Assembly (NCBI GenBank): GCA_916613615.1
Contig: OU744725.1
Location: 69,590,754-69,654,753 of the forward strand
Reading direction: 5' to 3'
DNA: 64,000 nucleotides
Source: Steromphala cineraria
Lineage: Eukaryota; Mollusca; Gastropoda; Trochida; Trochidae
Shown: positions 25,401 through 36,177 of the stretch, piece after piece
Numbering within the stretch: the first letter of the stretch is position 1
Layout: every line of letters starts with the position of its first letter
Program-made: the position numbers and the translations under genes
Notes under the pieces: generated by a model
What the model saw: the letters and a program-made list of their open reading frames with translations, nothing else
Told to the model about the DNA's origin: nothing
Databases searched by the model: none

Positions 25401-28230
25401 AGGTTTCAACGAAAACAATGCATAATTATATCTAAACTAGGTGATTGTATCAATTTATCATATTTTCGTAAATGTAGATGTCAAGACAAGGTTTCCTATT
25501 CCACGCCGTGTGATAAAGACTTCATAGGGTATTCGTGTATAAAAGATCATATCGTCAAGTCTGTTTATGAGAATAATTTAATGGCAGAAATTGTTTTACA
25601 GATTATCCAATGAATTTAAGATCCAAAAGTTGTAAAACAATTAAATGTAAACAAAACACTATAAAACTTTTTGTAATTAGTGAAATCCTGCAATAGGAAC
25701 AAAGAAAGAATACACAGAATACAACAAAATATTTATAACTTCATATAACCAGTGTTATTAAAGGTACGTGTTACAAAACTGTCAACATATTTTGACACGA
25801 ATCAAATCTAAACACCAGTGGCACTGTTATCAGTTTGGAAAAATGCAAGTCAAAGACAAGTTATACAGAAAGACAGATTAAGAAAGGTTGTGATTTGCTA
25901 GTTTATCCCAGAATGAACATTGATATTAAAAGTCCAAAGACATCGTTTTAATCTGAGACAAACAGTAATGATAGATATGTCCAAGTTTCCTTTAGTATAA
26001 TATTATTTATAAAGTCTCCATGCAACTGAGTAAAGATTTTGTGAAGTATACACTTTACGGTTCTGGAAGGTCGTCCTATTCTACATAAATTTACACATAT
26101 AACGATATTTCACAGACATCTGATGATATATCAAGATTTATAATTATTTGCTAGCTTAGCTTCAGGTTCAGTGACATATGTCTAACCAGAGGATCTGCAT
26201 TGATCATCATTATCAGAACACAATAATTCCAATAGATATTCTATATACGTATGTAAGATGAGAATTCTAAAGCTTCAAATTGCAGTAAATGGTGAAATCT
26301 TAAGTTAAATGCAATTTACAGCAAATAGCCGATTGACATCTACAATTATGCTTCGAAGTATTTTCATAATTTGACAAATGCAATGTACAACAAATTTGAT
26401 TTATATATTTTATATTATTATCACAAAAGCAATTCGTCAACAGAAAAAGAATGACATTTATAAAATTCAACAATATTTAAATAAACCTTTCCGTGTTGCA
26501 TGTACATTAGCTCATGGCCTAGATGAGGTATGTACGACTACTGTGTATTGTCAGTCTCGGAAAGGTACGTAAAAGGCAGTTTGTTTCTTTCAATTGTTTG
26601 AGTTTCACATGTCATGATTTGTTTTCATGTCACCTAGAAGGATCGAATGTTGCTAAGAAGTATCAGTATAAAGCCTTTAATTTGTACAGCGACAATATGA
26701 AGGTAGAAAATTATGATGAAATAGAACCATTGGCTCTGTAGCTCTTCGGATCATATATGATTTAATATCTCGAAGTCCACAGTGTGATATTACGGGGTAA
26801 ATGTGAGAGCATGCTGTGATAAACTTTACTATAAATATCAAGTTGCTTTATTGTTTAAGCTTTGCAACATTTTAATGAAAAAAAGTCAATTATCTTTACA
26901 AAATTCGCTATCACCCAATTAAATTTAAGTTAAATATATTGATTCGTAAATTTCTCCAGGGGAGAGTAATTGAAACTGTAGATCACATCTAAATTCGTTT
27001 TGAAGACAGGTTTTGCTGTTACCTTTACCATTGCTTGCGATAGCTGAGTGGCCTCGGGTAATTGGAAGGAGATAACCTGATATGCTGTTTTGTTTTTGAA
27101 AAAGCAAATGATATAAAGACCGTTTCCTTTAAAGGTTACATCATTTAATAAAGCTGCTTGATTTGAATTGATTTGGATATCTTGCTAGAGGCATGCTTAA
27201 TTAGAGATACTGCATTCCAAAAGTTAATACAACATTCAAAAACAACATCCAAGAAATATGTGTAATATTTTCTATACTTGGTTTAGTGACCAGAAGGACA
27301 CAATTTCAGATATTTCTCTGTAATAAAAAGTAGCCGAAATATTATGCCATTGTGATGAAATCAATTTCTTTGAAGCCTTTCAGTATTTGCGGGATTTATC
27401 ACTGTAATGTACCTATGACAGATTGACATGAGAATCTCTCAAAATTTGTTTTCAATCTGATCGTTCCGTTGAAGCCAGAAAAATCAGTTCCCTGAGAATT
27501 TGATAATTGATTTTAAAATATAGCTGTTTTGCACATTTTGCACTTAGACCAATAGAAGTCACCAAAAATATGTTTATTTTGATAGTCTTCCAAACAATCT
27601 ATTGTTTTGCAACTGAAAACTCAAGTAAATCTCTTGATATATGGCATTGCAGCTCTGTTTCTTCATGAATTCCTAATCTTGATCATGACTTGATCTGGGA
27701 GAGAATGCCTGAATCAGGTACCTTCACAACTCATCAATAGTGAATCGTTGAGCACATTTCTAGACTATACAAGTGTTAGAAACTGCTGTCTATGATTGTT
27801 GGTAACTGGAGGTTGCAATGTCAAACAATGGCAGCCATCATTCTTGACTATTTCTAATGTCCTGTAGAAGAACGACACTATTACGACCTTATCTTAAAAA
27901 TCGAAATTTAATAGCTGATCTGAAAATTCCAAAAGAAAGTCGCAAAAATTTCTGATGACAAAAATATTTAAAAAATTCACTTCTTTGCTTCGCTTTAGTG
28001 TTTTTTACTTTTGTATCTCGGTATATAGGCATTAAAAGGTTTGAAAATCAATTTTAATGATAAGCAAGTTCATGTTTATTAAGTGTAACAGTCATGTAAT
28101 CGTGATCAAGGAACCTTTAATATCAACGTGGAGGTTTCAACAATGACAATGCAATGAAAATATTAAATTGTTTCAATATTCCAGTTTTGAAATGGTTGAG
28201 TTTCTTTTTAACTTCAGGTTTGAGGTCACA
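22430..28230 (+). repeat. Left arm, inner block, directly repeated at 45.1-53.2 kb
   Basis: In contrast to the outer block, this part matches 45125-53150 in the same orientation. Clear anchors are 22450-22690 with 45130-45390, 22740-22960 with 46650-46880, 25530-25760 with 48920-49130, 26240-26470 with 51330-51510, 26930-27180 with 51780-52070, 27740-27880 with 52700-52850, and 28080-28210 with 53030-53150. The change of orientation at about 22.4 kb marks an inversion breakpoint. Hairpin C lies inside. Open frames here are short and not shared with the other copy. Confidence 0.8.
24850..25275 (+). mobile_element. Hairpin element C with four TGACGTCA sites
   Basis: Arms at about 24850-24930 and 24940-25020 are inverted copies, with the centre TTTCACGAGT-GGCGCAGAC-ACGAGTGAAAA. 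TGACGTCA follows four times (near 25112, 25131, 25152 and 25172). Two compact perfect or near-perfect hairpins come next at 25184-25210 and 25216-25240, both containing GATAAAG. It has the same architecture as A and B and no coding capacity. Confidence 0.7.
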
Positions 28231-29034
28231 AGCAGATACAAAAACTAATCGCGAGTTTTCATCTTGGTTTTAGAAATAATAAGGAGATTTGGTTTGCTTT
28301 GATGCTCCATGAGCTGCCAATTTGGTGAAATGCACGTTTGATTTCATGTAATATGATAAAGAGCGAACCTTTTAAATATCATTTTTAAAAAGAACCCTGT
28401 CATAAAACTATTTCAATCGAATTTTAAAAGTTTTAACCTGAATTTTCTGTTAAAAATTACCACACCAACGTCATATTAGTATTAGTGTTCTTAAAGTGTT
28501 CCAAGCAAGCTGTCGGATAATCTTACTAGATACTCGTAATTTAGAAAGCAGAAATGCAGAATCCTGTATTCCTAATGCTGAAATGGCAAAGAAAAAGAAA
28601 CAATAAGGATTGAAGGAATGTCACAGTATGTATGTCCAATTTTTGTCTTTTAGGTATGATCAAAATGATGAACATAAGTGCGCCCGCGTATTTATCCTGC
28701 ATTTAGTTTCAAAAATAAATTTTTGTTTACATTTGATTGTTTTGAATATGATTAAAATAATATTTTCAGATCCTTTTTTTCATTTGTTTCACGGATCATC
28801 ATTTTTTGTAAATTGTAATGGATACGTGAAGGTTTGTTTATGCTAGAATATCATATTTTCATATTCTTTCTGTATTGATGTATTTCAAAACTAAATCATA
28901 TTCTTTTATGATCATAGTTTCGTGCCCAAGGATCACTATTTCCAATGCTGTTTAATGCAAGGGTTTATTTCCATCCAAATTTCACGAAAGATTTAAACCT
29001 TTAATGCCTTAGATTTCAAAATGCCGCAACTACT
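28231..29034. other. Spacer between duplicated arms, no gene seen
   Basis: This is AT-rich sequence beyond the last clear match of the inner duplicated block. The open frame at 28610-28846 is Phe/Ile/Lys-rich, without motifs. Confidence 0.4.
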
Positions 29035-29335
29035 GGCTAACTCTTGTACCGTCACAATATGCTAGTTAAGATAAGTAGGTCTGCTTGTTAACTTTTGTAT
29101 GGTTACAATATCCTAGTAAAATTGACTTTGGGTGATTGTTAACGTTTTTACTCTCACAATAGCTAGTAAAGATGACTCTGTCTGCTTGGTATCCTTTGTA
29201 CAGTCACAATATGTTAGTAAAGATGAATATCTGCTTGTTAACTTTTGTAACGCCACAATATGTTAGTAGAGATGACTGTCTGCTTGTTAAATTTTAACCG
29301 TCAATATGGTAATAAAGATGACTCAGTTTGCGTCG
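29035..29335. repeat. Decayed tandem repeat, unit about 58 bp
   Basis: About five diverged units each contain CTTGTTAACTTTTGTA, GTCACAATATG and TAGTAAAGATGACT. Spacing varies by a few bases, as expected of an old array. Confidence 0.65.
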
Positions 29336-29379
29336 ATCTTTTTTCATATCTCATGTTATACTCAATGCTTTCAAATTTG

Positions 29380-30135
29380 TTCATAGGGAATTAACCTGAC
29401 ATCAGTCTCTTTTGATGACATTCACCTTATTTTCAAGGTCACCATGGCACGTTTAAACCTTTAAAACGTGATATCTTATCAAACTTGGCACCCAAATTTG
29501 GTCACAGCTTATATTGGGAGATTACACAGACACCAATAACTAAGAACATGCAAGACATGCACTTTATTTTCAAGGTCACCAAGACACTTTGACCACTTTA
29601 CAGCTTTTGTTAACGCAATATCTCATGTACCGTGACACTTAGTTATTCAAAATGTGGTCATAGCCTACATTGGGAGATAAAGCAGACACCAACTCTGGGT
29701 GACCTTCACCTTATTTGTAATGTCACCACGGCACTTTGACCTTTTTTGAAACTATTTGGTCACTAATATCTCACGAATGGTTGCTTCGAATGTCGCCGAA
29801 TTGGTCACGGCCTACACAGGGACATTACACAGATAAATCACTAAGGATTTTAGTTTTGAGGTCCCAAAGGCACTTTGACCAATTTTGAAACCGTTGTCTA
29901 TGTGTTATCTTATAAACAGTTTCATTCAACGCCTTCAAATGTGGCCACTGCCTTCATTTATAGATTACGCAAACACCTACCAGTCATTTTTGATGACCAT
30001 GATTTTATTTTCAAGGTCACCAAGGAACTTTGACACCATTTTTGAAACTGTTGTGTATGCGATATTTCATAAACCATTAAAATCATTATCTTCAAACTTG
30101 TTCATAGAATATATTGGGGAAATAAAGAATTTGTT
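29380..30135. repeat. Decayed tandem repeat, unit about 150 bp, rich in AGGTCA
   Basis: About five units share TTTCAAGGTCACC, GGCACTTTGACC and TATTGGGAGATTACACAGACACC. The AGGTCA/TGACC words resemble those in the 45.4-46.6 kb element, which suggests related repeat families. The open frame at 29885-30196 is incidental. Confidence 0.65.
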
Positions 30136-30790
30136 TATTGTGAGATTGACCTCATTAAAGGATATATATTTTATATTTTATATATTGTTACGTTAAGCAC
30201 TTTCACTATTTTCTTATCTCTAAATAATTATAACGAAATATCAATAACCATGGGCGACATCGCCGTGTCATTGGCAAAAACGTTTTATAATTATATCGTC
30301 CCAATTTTCTATTAAAGATGACAAATCTTCTTGTTAACATTTGTACCTTATACGGTAACAGTGTGTCAAAACACATAATCACCCAAAGCACGCAGGCTTG
30401 TAATTAACCTAGAAATAACTAATATACCAAGATAATAGAAATAACCTAGAACGAAGACTATCACCACTGATGACTGATAATATCCTATCCATTATATGAT
30501 ATAGTATTTCAAGGTTCTATAAATTACCGACCTCATTACCAGATGAAAGCAATAACAAAGTTAATTATATACAAACGCTTGGTTCACTTCCTCTGAACAT
30601 CTTCTGAAATGTCATTTGAAGAGAAAGGTATGCTTATATATAATCTATTACACTTCAATGCCAGATATATTCACATCATTAGCTTGGATCTAAAAACGTA
30701 AGAGAAAAAAGACTCAATTAAAATACATCCTGATGAAGGCAATGGAATAAATGAAGCTAGTGGAAATAAGGTACATTTTGTATATTATAA

Positions 30791-31170
30791 GTTATCACAT
30801 TGCATAGCGGGTTACATCGGTATTTATTATTCCCGCGAAAGGTTTTATGCAACGAGCGGAACGCGAGTTGCATAAAACCTTTCAAGGGAATAATAAATAC
30901 CGATGTTACCCGCTATGCAATGTGATAACGAATTTATCTTACCGAATGTCTAAAACTATTGTTAAAAACACAATCAGAAGTGAACAAAACCTTTATTTCA
31001 AAACAACAACAAAGGTCCGAGTCACGGCATACTGGTTGACCTATGACCTTATCACGTGACTTTGAATGATTGACGTGGAAGCACGCTTTACTCGCGGGGT
31101 ATAAGGGATTTATTCTCCCTCGATGAAGGTGTATATGGGAATTTGTCAAGGGTCACGTGAACCAATCAGA
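30791..31170 (+). mobile_element. Hairpin element D with TCACGTGA sites and a CCAAT box
   Basis: Arms at about 30791-30855 and 30864-30930 are almost perfectly complementary. The centre reads ACGAGCGGAACGCGAG, like the GCGAA-type centres of A and B. Downstream lie TCACGTGA at 31052-31059 and 31152-31159, and CCAATCAGAG from 31162. There is no full TGACGTCA, but a TGACGTGG occurs near 31070. The high arm identity suggests the youngest copy. Confidence 0.7.
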
Positions 31171-32289
31171 GATCGAGATTCTTACATGAGGTAGGATAAA
31201 ACATTGTAACGATACATTAATTAGATGATAGCCAATCAATGAATGATATTTACGACTGTCTGGGAACAAACCAAGCGCGAACATTCTTGACTGAGGCGAG
31301 TTGTTTGACATTTTGATATAACATAGTGAGCAGAAGAATGCTGCGTAATGGATGGTAAGATACAGTGGTAGCCTTGCTTCTGGTACTTGTGAAGGTACAG
31401 AAAGTCCTGTACATCAATTAGCAATATTATACCAAAGTATTCGTACACACATGGCATGTTTTAAAGCAAATTTCTAAACCTTTCTGCACACAGGTTTTAT
31501 TCTGATACAAGGTAGCGCCTGCTTTAGTTGACGACACCCAGGTAATGCGACGGATATGTGTAATGCAAAGTTGTGAACAAAGGACTACCTGGACACTATA
31601 TAAGTTCCTTATAGCTTTATTGGTTTTTCTGGTAATGTTTAAGAACAAAAATAAGGAACACGTAGGACAATCCACCTTTCATACTATACATATTATGATG
31701 ATATATTGACATCTTTAGTATGGACATTTTTATGACAATTATTGAAATTATTATGACATAGGAGATTAGCTGATTATGTTTATGATATCAGAATCTAAAT
31801 TTTCATCATAAAATATTGCTGTCATTGTTCGAATGTATGGAACTGTTCGTTTGATCCTAATTGAATATGATTTCAATCAAAGGTTATGTGATGGAAAATG
31901 TGATTGGCACGAATTTGGGAATCTGTCTAATGGTTTCATGTGTAATTAAAGCTATTACAATGTCTCATGTGTGTTTAGATTAGGAAAGTATACTTTGTAG
32001 CATGGTTTACATCTTTCATCTAATGATATGATGACATGATATCATTTTGAAGCATGCCATAAAATGGTAAATAAGCGCACATACAACATGATGACAGTGG
32101 AGGGTTAACTACACTATGATGACAGTAGGGGGTTAACTACACCTCACGACTTCATTTAATGTATTCACAACTTGCAATTGTTACTATCATCACTCGTTTA
32201 TTATGTACTCAAAATGATTTTTTATTTACATTCTTATTTTGCACCAAAGTCAGTACTGTTCTTTTGATACAACTTTGTCTTAAGTTTTT
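31171..32289. other. Intergenic spacer, no gene seen
   Basis: Two minus-strand open frames (31236-31457 and 31427-31675) lack any domain. Two tandem copies of a roughly 30-bp unit with GATGACAGT and GGTTAACTACAC lie at 32085-32142. Confidence 0.4.
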
Positions 32290-33070
32290 CATAATCAAAT
32301 TCTCCAGACGTTATCAAATGCCTTTGAAAAATCTATGAAGGCGCAAAACATAACATCGGGCAAAATTCTAAAATGATAAAATAATTGAATAAGAATGATG
32401 CATTTGGGGAGGAGATAAGAAAGTCTACTGTTGATCTTTGCTATGATTGAGCGGAGTCTTGTCACTCCTCTTCTCTCAGTCCCAATCCTGTGGATCCTCT
32501 TGAAGTCTAAGCTGCTGGGGTGTATGTAAAGGTAGTTCTGAATTAAGTTCCTCAAAACCTATCTAGTCTGCTCTGGTTCCTTGGACGTTGGTTGTGGTAG
32601 ATTCCGGTAAAGATCAGGTTGTCCCTCATCGACCGACAACGTTGTTTTCCTTCATCTGTAATAACTGTTCTGCATATATCTTGGCCTTTAGATTATCGTT
32701 AATATTTTATTTGCCAACAGCCCAATCATCGAATCTTTTAATAACAAACTCTACAAATGACTCAATACTGTTTACTTTTACTTTTAAACTATTCAGGTTC
32801 TGCCACTTTTCTTTCTAGTTCAGATACTTTGACTTGAACATCTGAGAGCAGTTTTTATGTTATCTAGTTTTGAAAGTTGATTTTGTATGTTTAAGGAAAA
32901 CTTATCACAGTTGTCATATCTGACTCTGGTGGTTTTAAAGGCTAGCTTGATACTGACCAGGGTTAGATGGTGAGGAGACGATCTGAGACGGCTGAGGTGC
33001 GTACATAGCTTCTCTCCACGGCGCCGATGTCGATGTTTTGTTGTGAAAGGTTTATCAGAGTTTCTCACAT
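32290..33070 (-). pseudogene. Broken LINE: ORF1-like protein followed by a reverse-transcriptase scrap
   Basis: On the minus strand the order is a basic then coiled-coil-like stretch (33068-32780), an ORF1p RRM-like start (SMRDNLIFTGI, near 32620), the ORF1p motif FKRIHRIG...RSIIAK (near 32470), and an abrupt change to the RT motif CAFIDFSKAFDNVW (near 32310). Several stops and shifts separate the parts. Joining the ORF1 C-terminal domain straight to mid-RT means a large internal deletion. The host LINE clade is uncertain. Confidence 0.7.
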
Positions 33071-33399
33071 CGGAGCCGTTCTCGGGTGATGCCGGGTTTT
33101 TCCTTTTGGAGACAGGTTCTTGGGTTAGAGTTTTCTTTCCAGTGTTTCAGTTTGCTGAATTTGTTAAAATGCCATAAAATATTAACAATCTCGGATCACA
33201 AAAAAACTATAAAGCCATCCCACCAGCCGACGTTTAGTTACGTTAGATCTGCAAATATGATATGAATCCTTGAATTTAAAGTATACACATTGCAAAATTC
33301 TTGAAACATTTTGTAAATTAATAAAATGTCCCAGGTAAATTATGACGTAACCATACTAAAGTGAATGATATCATCCAACAAAATTCCAAATCAACATAA
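33071..33399. other. Short intergenic stretch
   Basis: No features are recognised. It lies between two LINE remnants of opposite strand. Confidence 0.4.
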
Positions 33400-33557
33400 C
33401 ACCTAGAAATTAAGAATGATTTGAAAGCGTTTAGATGTTGGGTGATAAGTTGAATGTTGTGCAGAGTTAAAACTATCTTGGGTCTTTTTAAAGATTATAC
33501 AGCCCTGGTAAAGAACACAGCTTAGTCGGTAATAGCCAAGTAAATTGGATGAATGCC
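33400..33557 (+). pseudogene. LINE reverse-transcriptase relic, 5' part, split by the virus-like element
   Basis: The weak frame with GLFKDYTALVKNTA then SVIAK fits the region just before the conserved KLYNSMVW...LSYGA segment of non-LTR reverse transcriptases. That segment resumes in the same frame at 41979 after one copy of the 6-bp target duplication is removed. Several stops show the LINE was dead or has decayed since. Confidence 0.65.
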
Positions 33558-33785
33558 TGTTGTATAGGTGCTTATTGAGCAGAATTCTGACGTCATCAAT
33601 TTGCACTGAATGACCCCGGAAATAGGTCAAGGTGACCCTATGTATAGAACCTAGCATAGCAACAGGTTATTTTTAGAACGTGTAAGTCAGTGACCTTAAG
33701 AGGGATGTACTGAATGACATATTCTATTTTAAGAACATGATATCACTTTCTATTTTTAACGCACTGACCTCATATTCTATTTTTA
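33558..33785 (+). repeat. Left terminal inverted repeat of the virus-like element
   Basis: It is inverse to 41745-41972 with about eight differences by eye, roughly 96% identity. A TGACGTCA lies at 33589-33596. The inner half holds four spaced copies of a TTCTATTTTTA-like word (near 33668, 33721, 33747 and 33775), a possible integrase or replication-factor site array. Confidence 0.92.
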
Positions 33786-33919
33786 GGATCAGTTAGAGGA
33801 CATAAACCCCAAAAGTTTTACAGTGGAAGCATCATTCTCAGCTGAAGCTCGAGACGTGAGGAACCTTCTATGCTCTTGACTTTACTCGTGTTGTTGGCAG
33901 TTTACCTCGAAGATAGAAA

Positions 33920-34474
33920 ATGGAAAATTTGATGGGCAGATATGGACTTGCAACTCAGACGGATAAGCAGATGGCAGAATTACAGGACCAACGTTGTCAT
34001 CTGGAGATAGGGGGCGATGTATATGTGACGGCCAAGACATGGGACGGAATGTTCAACATACACATACGCAAGTATGATGTCTACCCGAACGGAAAAAGCT
34101 ACCCTAAAAAACGTGGAATAGTTTTGAGCCTAAAACATTGGGTGGAACTTTGTGCAGTCTTCACTCTAGCGGATGAAGCCACTGGGAAAGACTTCAAACA
34201 TCATCTGGGCGCTAATGTGTTTGTAGTGATGGACGATACCGGTATCAGTATTCAACAGTGGTGTTGGGACAAGGATTCTCTGGTTCCTACGGCCAAGGGG
34301 ATTTTATTATCCCAAGCTCAGTGGAAAAAACTGAGAGATTGTGTAGATGTGATGCCCGAGTTTGTACCCGAACTCAATGACATGGTCTCCTGCATACAAC
34401 AAGAGGATCACCAGAATCAGGTGGGGGCTTTGAGATGTGCCTTCTGCAATCCTAATGACTACATGAACTGGTAA
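33920..34474 (+). CDS. Tandem PC4-like single-stranded DNA-binding protein
   Basis: The 184-residue protein has two PC4-type modules. The first (about 26-78) reads VYVTAKTWDG, IHIRKY, KKRGIVLSLKHW. The second (about 93-142) reads NVFVVMDDTG, ISIQQW, PTAKGILLSQAQW. PC4/Sub1 folds bind single-stranded DNA and act in transcription or replication. Here the protein would coat or channel the element's own DNA, which is an inference. A CxxC pair sits near the C terminus (CAFCNP). The first ATG after the terminal repeat is used, and the frame is intact. It is the first gene of the left gene block, 60 bases before the BIR gene. Confidence 0.75.
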   Translation: MENLMGRYGLATQTDKQMAELQDQRCHLEIGGDVYVTAKTWDGMFNIHIRKYDVYPNGKSYPKKRGIVLSLKHWVELCAVFTLADEATGKDFKHHLGANVFVVMDDTGISIQQWCWDKDSLVPTAKGILLSQAQWKKLRDCVDVMPEFVPELNDMVSCIQQEDHQNQVGALRCAFCNPNDYMNW

Positions 34475-34534
34475 AACTCAGTGTGTTCCCTGTTATTGAA
34501 CTGTACAGACGTGTTTTTATTTTGCTCTGATACC

Positions 34535-34909
34535 ATGGATGTCTGTGGATATGAGACTGTGACTGTTGATTGCTGTGGATTACCCAGTAAGCCTGATTAC
34601 ACTTCTTTTGAGAAAAGACTGGATTCGTTTAAGGACTGGCCTCTTCAAATGAAGCAAAGTCCTAGAGACTTGGCTCATGCTGGACTCTACTACCTGAATC
34701 GTGGGGACTTGTGTATTTGTTTCAAGTGTGGTATACGACTCAAAGAATGGATGCCTAAGGACGACCCCTGGGTGGAGCACGAGAAGTGGTCCCCTGACTG
34801 TAACTATCTCCGCATGGTGGGGATGATGGAGACTAAAGAGTCTAAAGAGAACTTTCCCCAAACTACTGGATTTTGGGGGTCTACAGCATTCAACAGAAAA
34901 CAAGCATAA
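34535..34909 (+). CDS. Single-BIR protein (inhibitor-of-apoptosis-like)
   Basis: The 124-residue protein carries a complete BIR domain (about 28-94). RLDSFKDWP opens it, LAHAGLYY follows, and the zinc ligands Cys62, Cys65, His82 and Cys89 fit the C-x2-C-x16-H-x6-C pattern exactly. There is no RING or second BIR domain, so any activity would come from binding, not ubiquitin ligation. Family members bind caspases or IAP antagonists, or act in cell division. In a virus-like element the natural guess is a captured host gene that blunts cell death, but this is not shown. The start is the first ATG in a good context (accATGg). An AATAAA follows at 34968. Confidence 0.9.
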   Translation: MDVCGYETVTVDCCGLPSKPDYTSFEKRLDSFKDWPLQMKQSPRDLAHAGLYYLNRGDLCICFKCGIRLKEWMPKDDPWVEHEKWSPDCNYLRMVGMMETKESKENFPQTTGFWGSTAFNRKQA

Positions 34910-34967
34910 CATTTATTTGATTGTATAGATTTATATTGTATTGTCATTAACTATGCATTAATTTTGA

Positions 34968-34973
34968 ATAAAA
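34968..34973 (+). terminator. Polyadenylation signal after the BIR gene
   Basis: AATAAA lies 59 bases beyond the BIR stop and upstream of the integrase TATA box, consistent with separate transcription units. Confidence 0.6.
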
Positions 34974-35005
34974 CTGTTTTGAATGAATAACATATGTCTG
35001 TTATC

Positions 35006-35013
35006 TATAAATA
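35006..35013 (+). promoter_or_regulatory. TATA box of the integrase gene
   Basis: TATAAATA stands about 28 bases before an initiator-like TTCAGTCGG and 43 bases before the integrase ATG. The spacing fits a polymerase II core promoter. Confidence 0.6.
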
Positions 35014-35048
35014 CCTTAGTCAAAGAGTAATCTGTTCAGTCGGTCAAG

Positions 35049-36164
35049 ATGGCTCCTTGGGAAGACTACGTACATGAAATATATTATGATACGGAACATC
35101 CAGGTAGCTATGCTCGTCCCAAAAAATTGTATGAAACTGTTAAAGCTGAAGGTCAATTTAAAATTGGTCTTTATCGTATCAAGAAATGGTTAAAAGGTCA
35201 GGAAACCTATACTATGACTCATCAAGTGAGGAGAAAGTTTCCACGAAATACATATGTTGTGGAAGGTTTGGATAGTCACTGGCAAGCCGATCTCATGGAT
35301 ATGAAATCGTTAACCAAATACAATGATGGGGTTAAATACTTATTAGTCATCATAGATTTATTTTCACGTTTTGTTTGGGTGTATCCACTCCCGTCCACTA
35401 AAGGTCAAGAAGTAGTGAAAGCTTTGACAAAATTGTGGGAAACACAAGTACGTCGCCCTGGTATTTTTCAATCTGATATGGGTTCTGAATTTAAGAATCA
35501 ATGGGTCAAAAACTTTTTGAAACAACACGAGGTCACTCAACTTTTTACACTGAATGAAACCAAGTCGCCTTATGCTGAGAGAGTGATAAAGACTATCAAA
35601 ATGAAATTATATCGATACATGTTAACTAAGTTTACATACAGATATCTAAATATTTTACAAAAAGTGATCAAGAGTTACAACAACACAACACATAGAATGT
35701 TAGGACAAACGCCAAAGAGTGTAACCAAGCAAAATGAGAGTGAAGTAAGGTTAAATCAGTATATGTTGAAACCAAAGAAAACAAACAATAAGTTTAAAAA
35801 GAAAAAGTTCACTTTCAAGATAGGAGATAAAGTTCGTATTAGTCACCTCAGACAAACCTTTGATAGGGAATACCAAGAAAAATGGTCTGGTGAAATTTTT
35901 ACCATAACAAGGCGGTACTGGTCGCAAGACAATGACTTGTATAAATTACGGGATTGGGGTGGTGAAGCAGTAGAGGGTACATTTTATGCAGTTGAACTAC
36001 AATCAGTGACAGAAAACCCTGATCAAGACTATAGAATACAAGACATTGTTAAAAAGAGAACACGAAATAAACAAAAACAAGTGCTTGTGAAATGGTTACA
36101 CTGGCCTAAGAAATACAATTCATGGATATTTGAGAAAGATATGAAACTGTATCAGACCCTATAA
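35049..36164 (+). CDS. Polinton-type integrase with C-terminal chromodomain
   Basis: The 371-residue integrase of the retroviral (RVE) fold would cut and join the element ends to target DNA. Catalytic residues are visible: Asp81 in WQADLMD, Asp143 in FQSDMGSEF and Glu177 in SPYAER, a D-x33-E spacing. The N-terminal region (about 27-69, LYETVKAEG to RRKFPRN) is typical of invertebrate Polinton-class integrases. Residues 328-371 form a chromodomain (YRIQDIVKKR, VKWLHWPKKYNSW), which usually guides integration to marked chromatin. The frame is intact and all three catalytic residues are present, so this gene could still be functional. A TATA box lies just upstream. Confidence 0.95.
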   Translation: MAPWEDYVHEIYYDTEHPGSYARPKKLYETVKAEGQFKIGLYRIKKWLKGQETYTMTHQVRRKFPRNTYVVEGLDSHWQADLMDMKSLTKYNDGVKYLLVIIDLFSRFVWVYPLPSTKGQEVVKALTKLWETQVRRPGIFQSDMGSEFKNQWVKNFLKQHEVTQLFTLNETKSPYAERVIKTIKMKLYRYMLTKFTYRYLNILQKVIKSYNNTTHRMLGQTPKSVTKQNESEVRLNQYMLKPKKTNNKFKKKKFTFKIGDKVRISHLRQTFDREYQEKWSGEIFTITRRYWSQDNDLYKLRDWGGEAVEGTFYAVELQSVTENPDQDYRIQDIVKKRTRNKQKQVLVKWLHWPKKYNSWIFEKDMKLYQTL

Positions 36165-36168
36165 AAGG
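36160..36168 (+). promoter_or_regulatory. TATA box overlapping the integrase stop codon
   Basis: TATAAAAGG includes the integrase TAA at 36162-36164. It is too close to the ATG at 36178. A start site about 30 bases downstream would make the ATG at 36199 the first one. Confidence 0.45.
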
Positions 36169-36177
36169 AAGGTGTTA

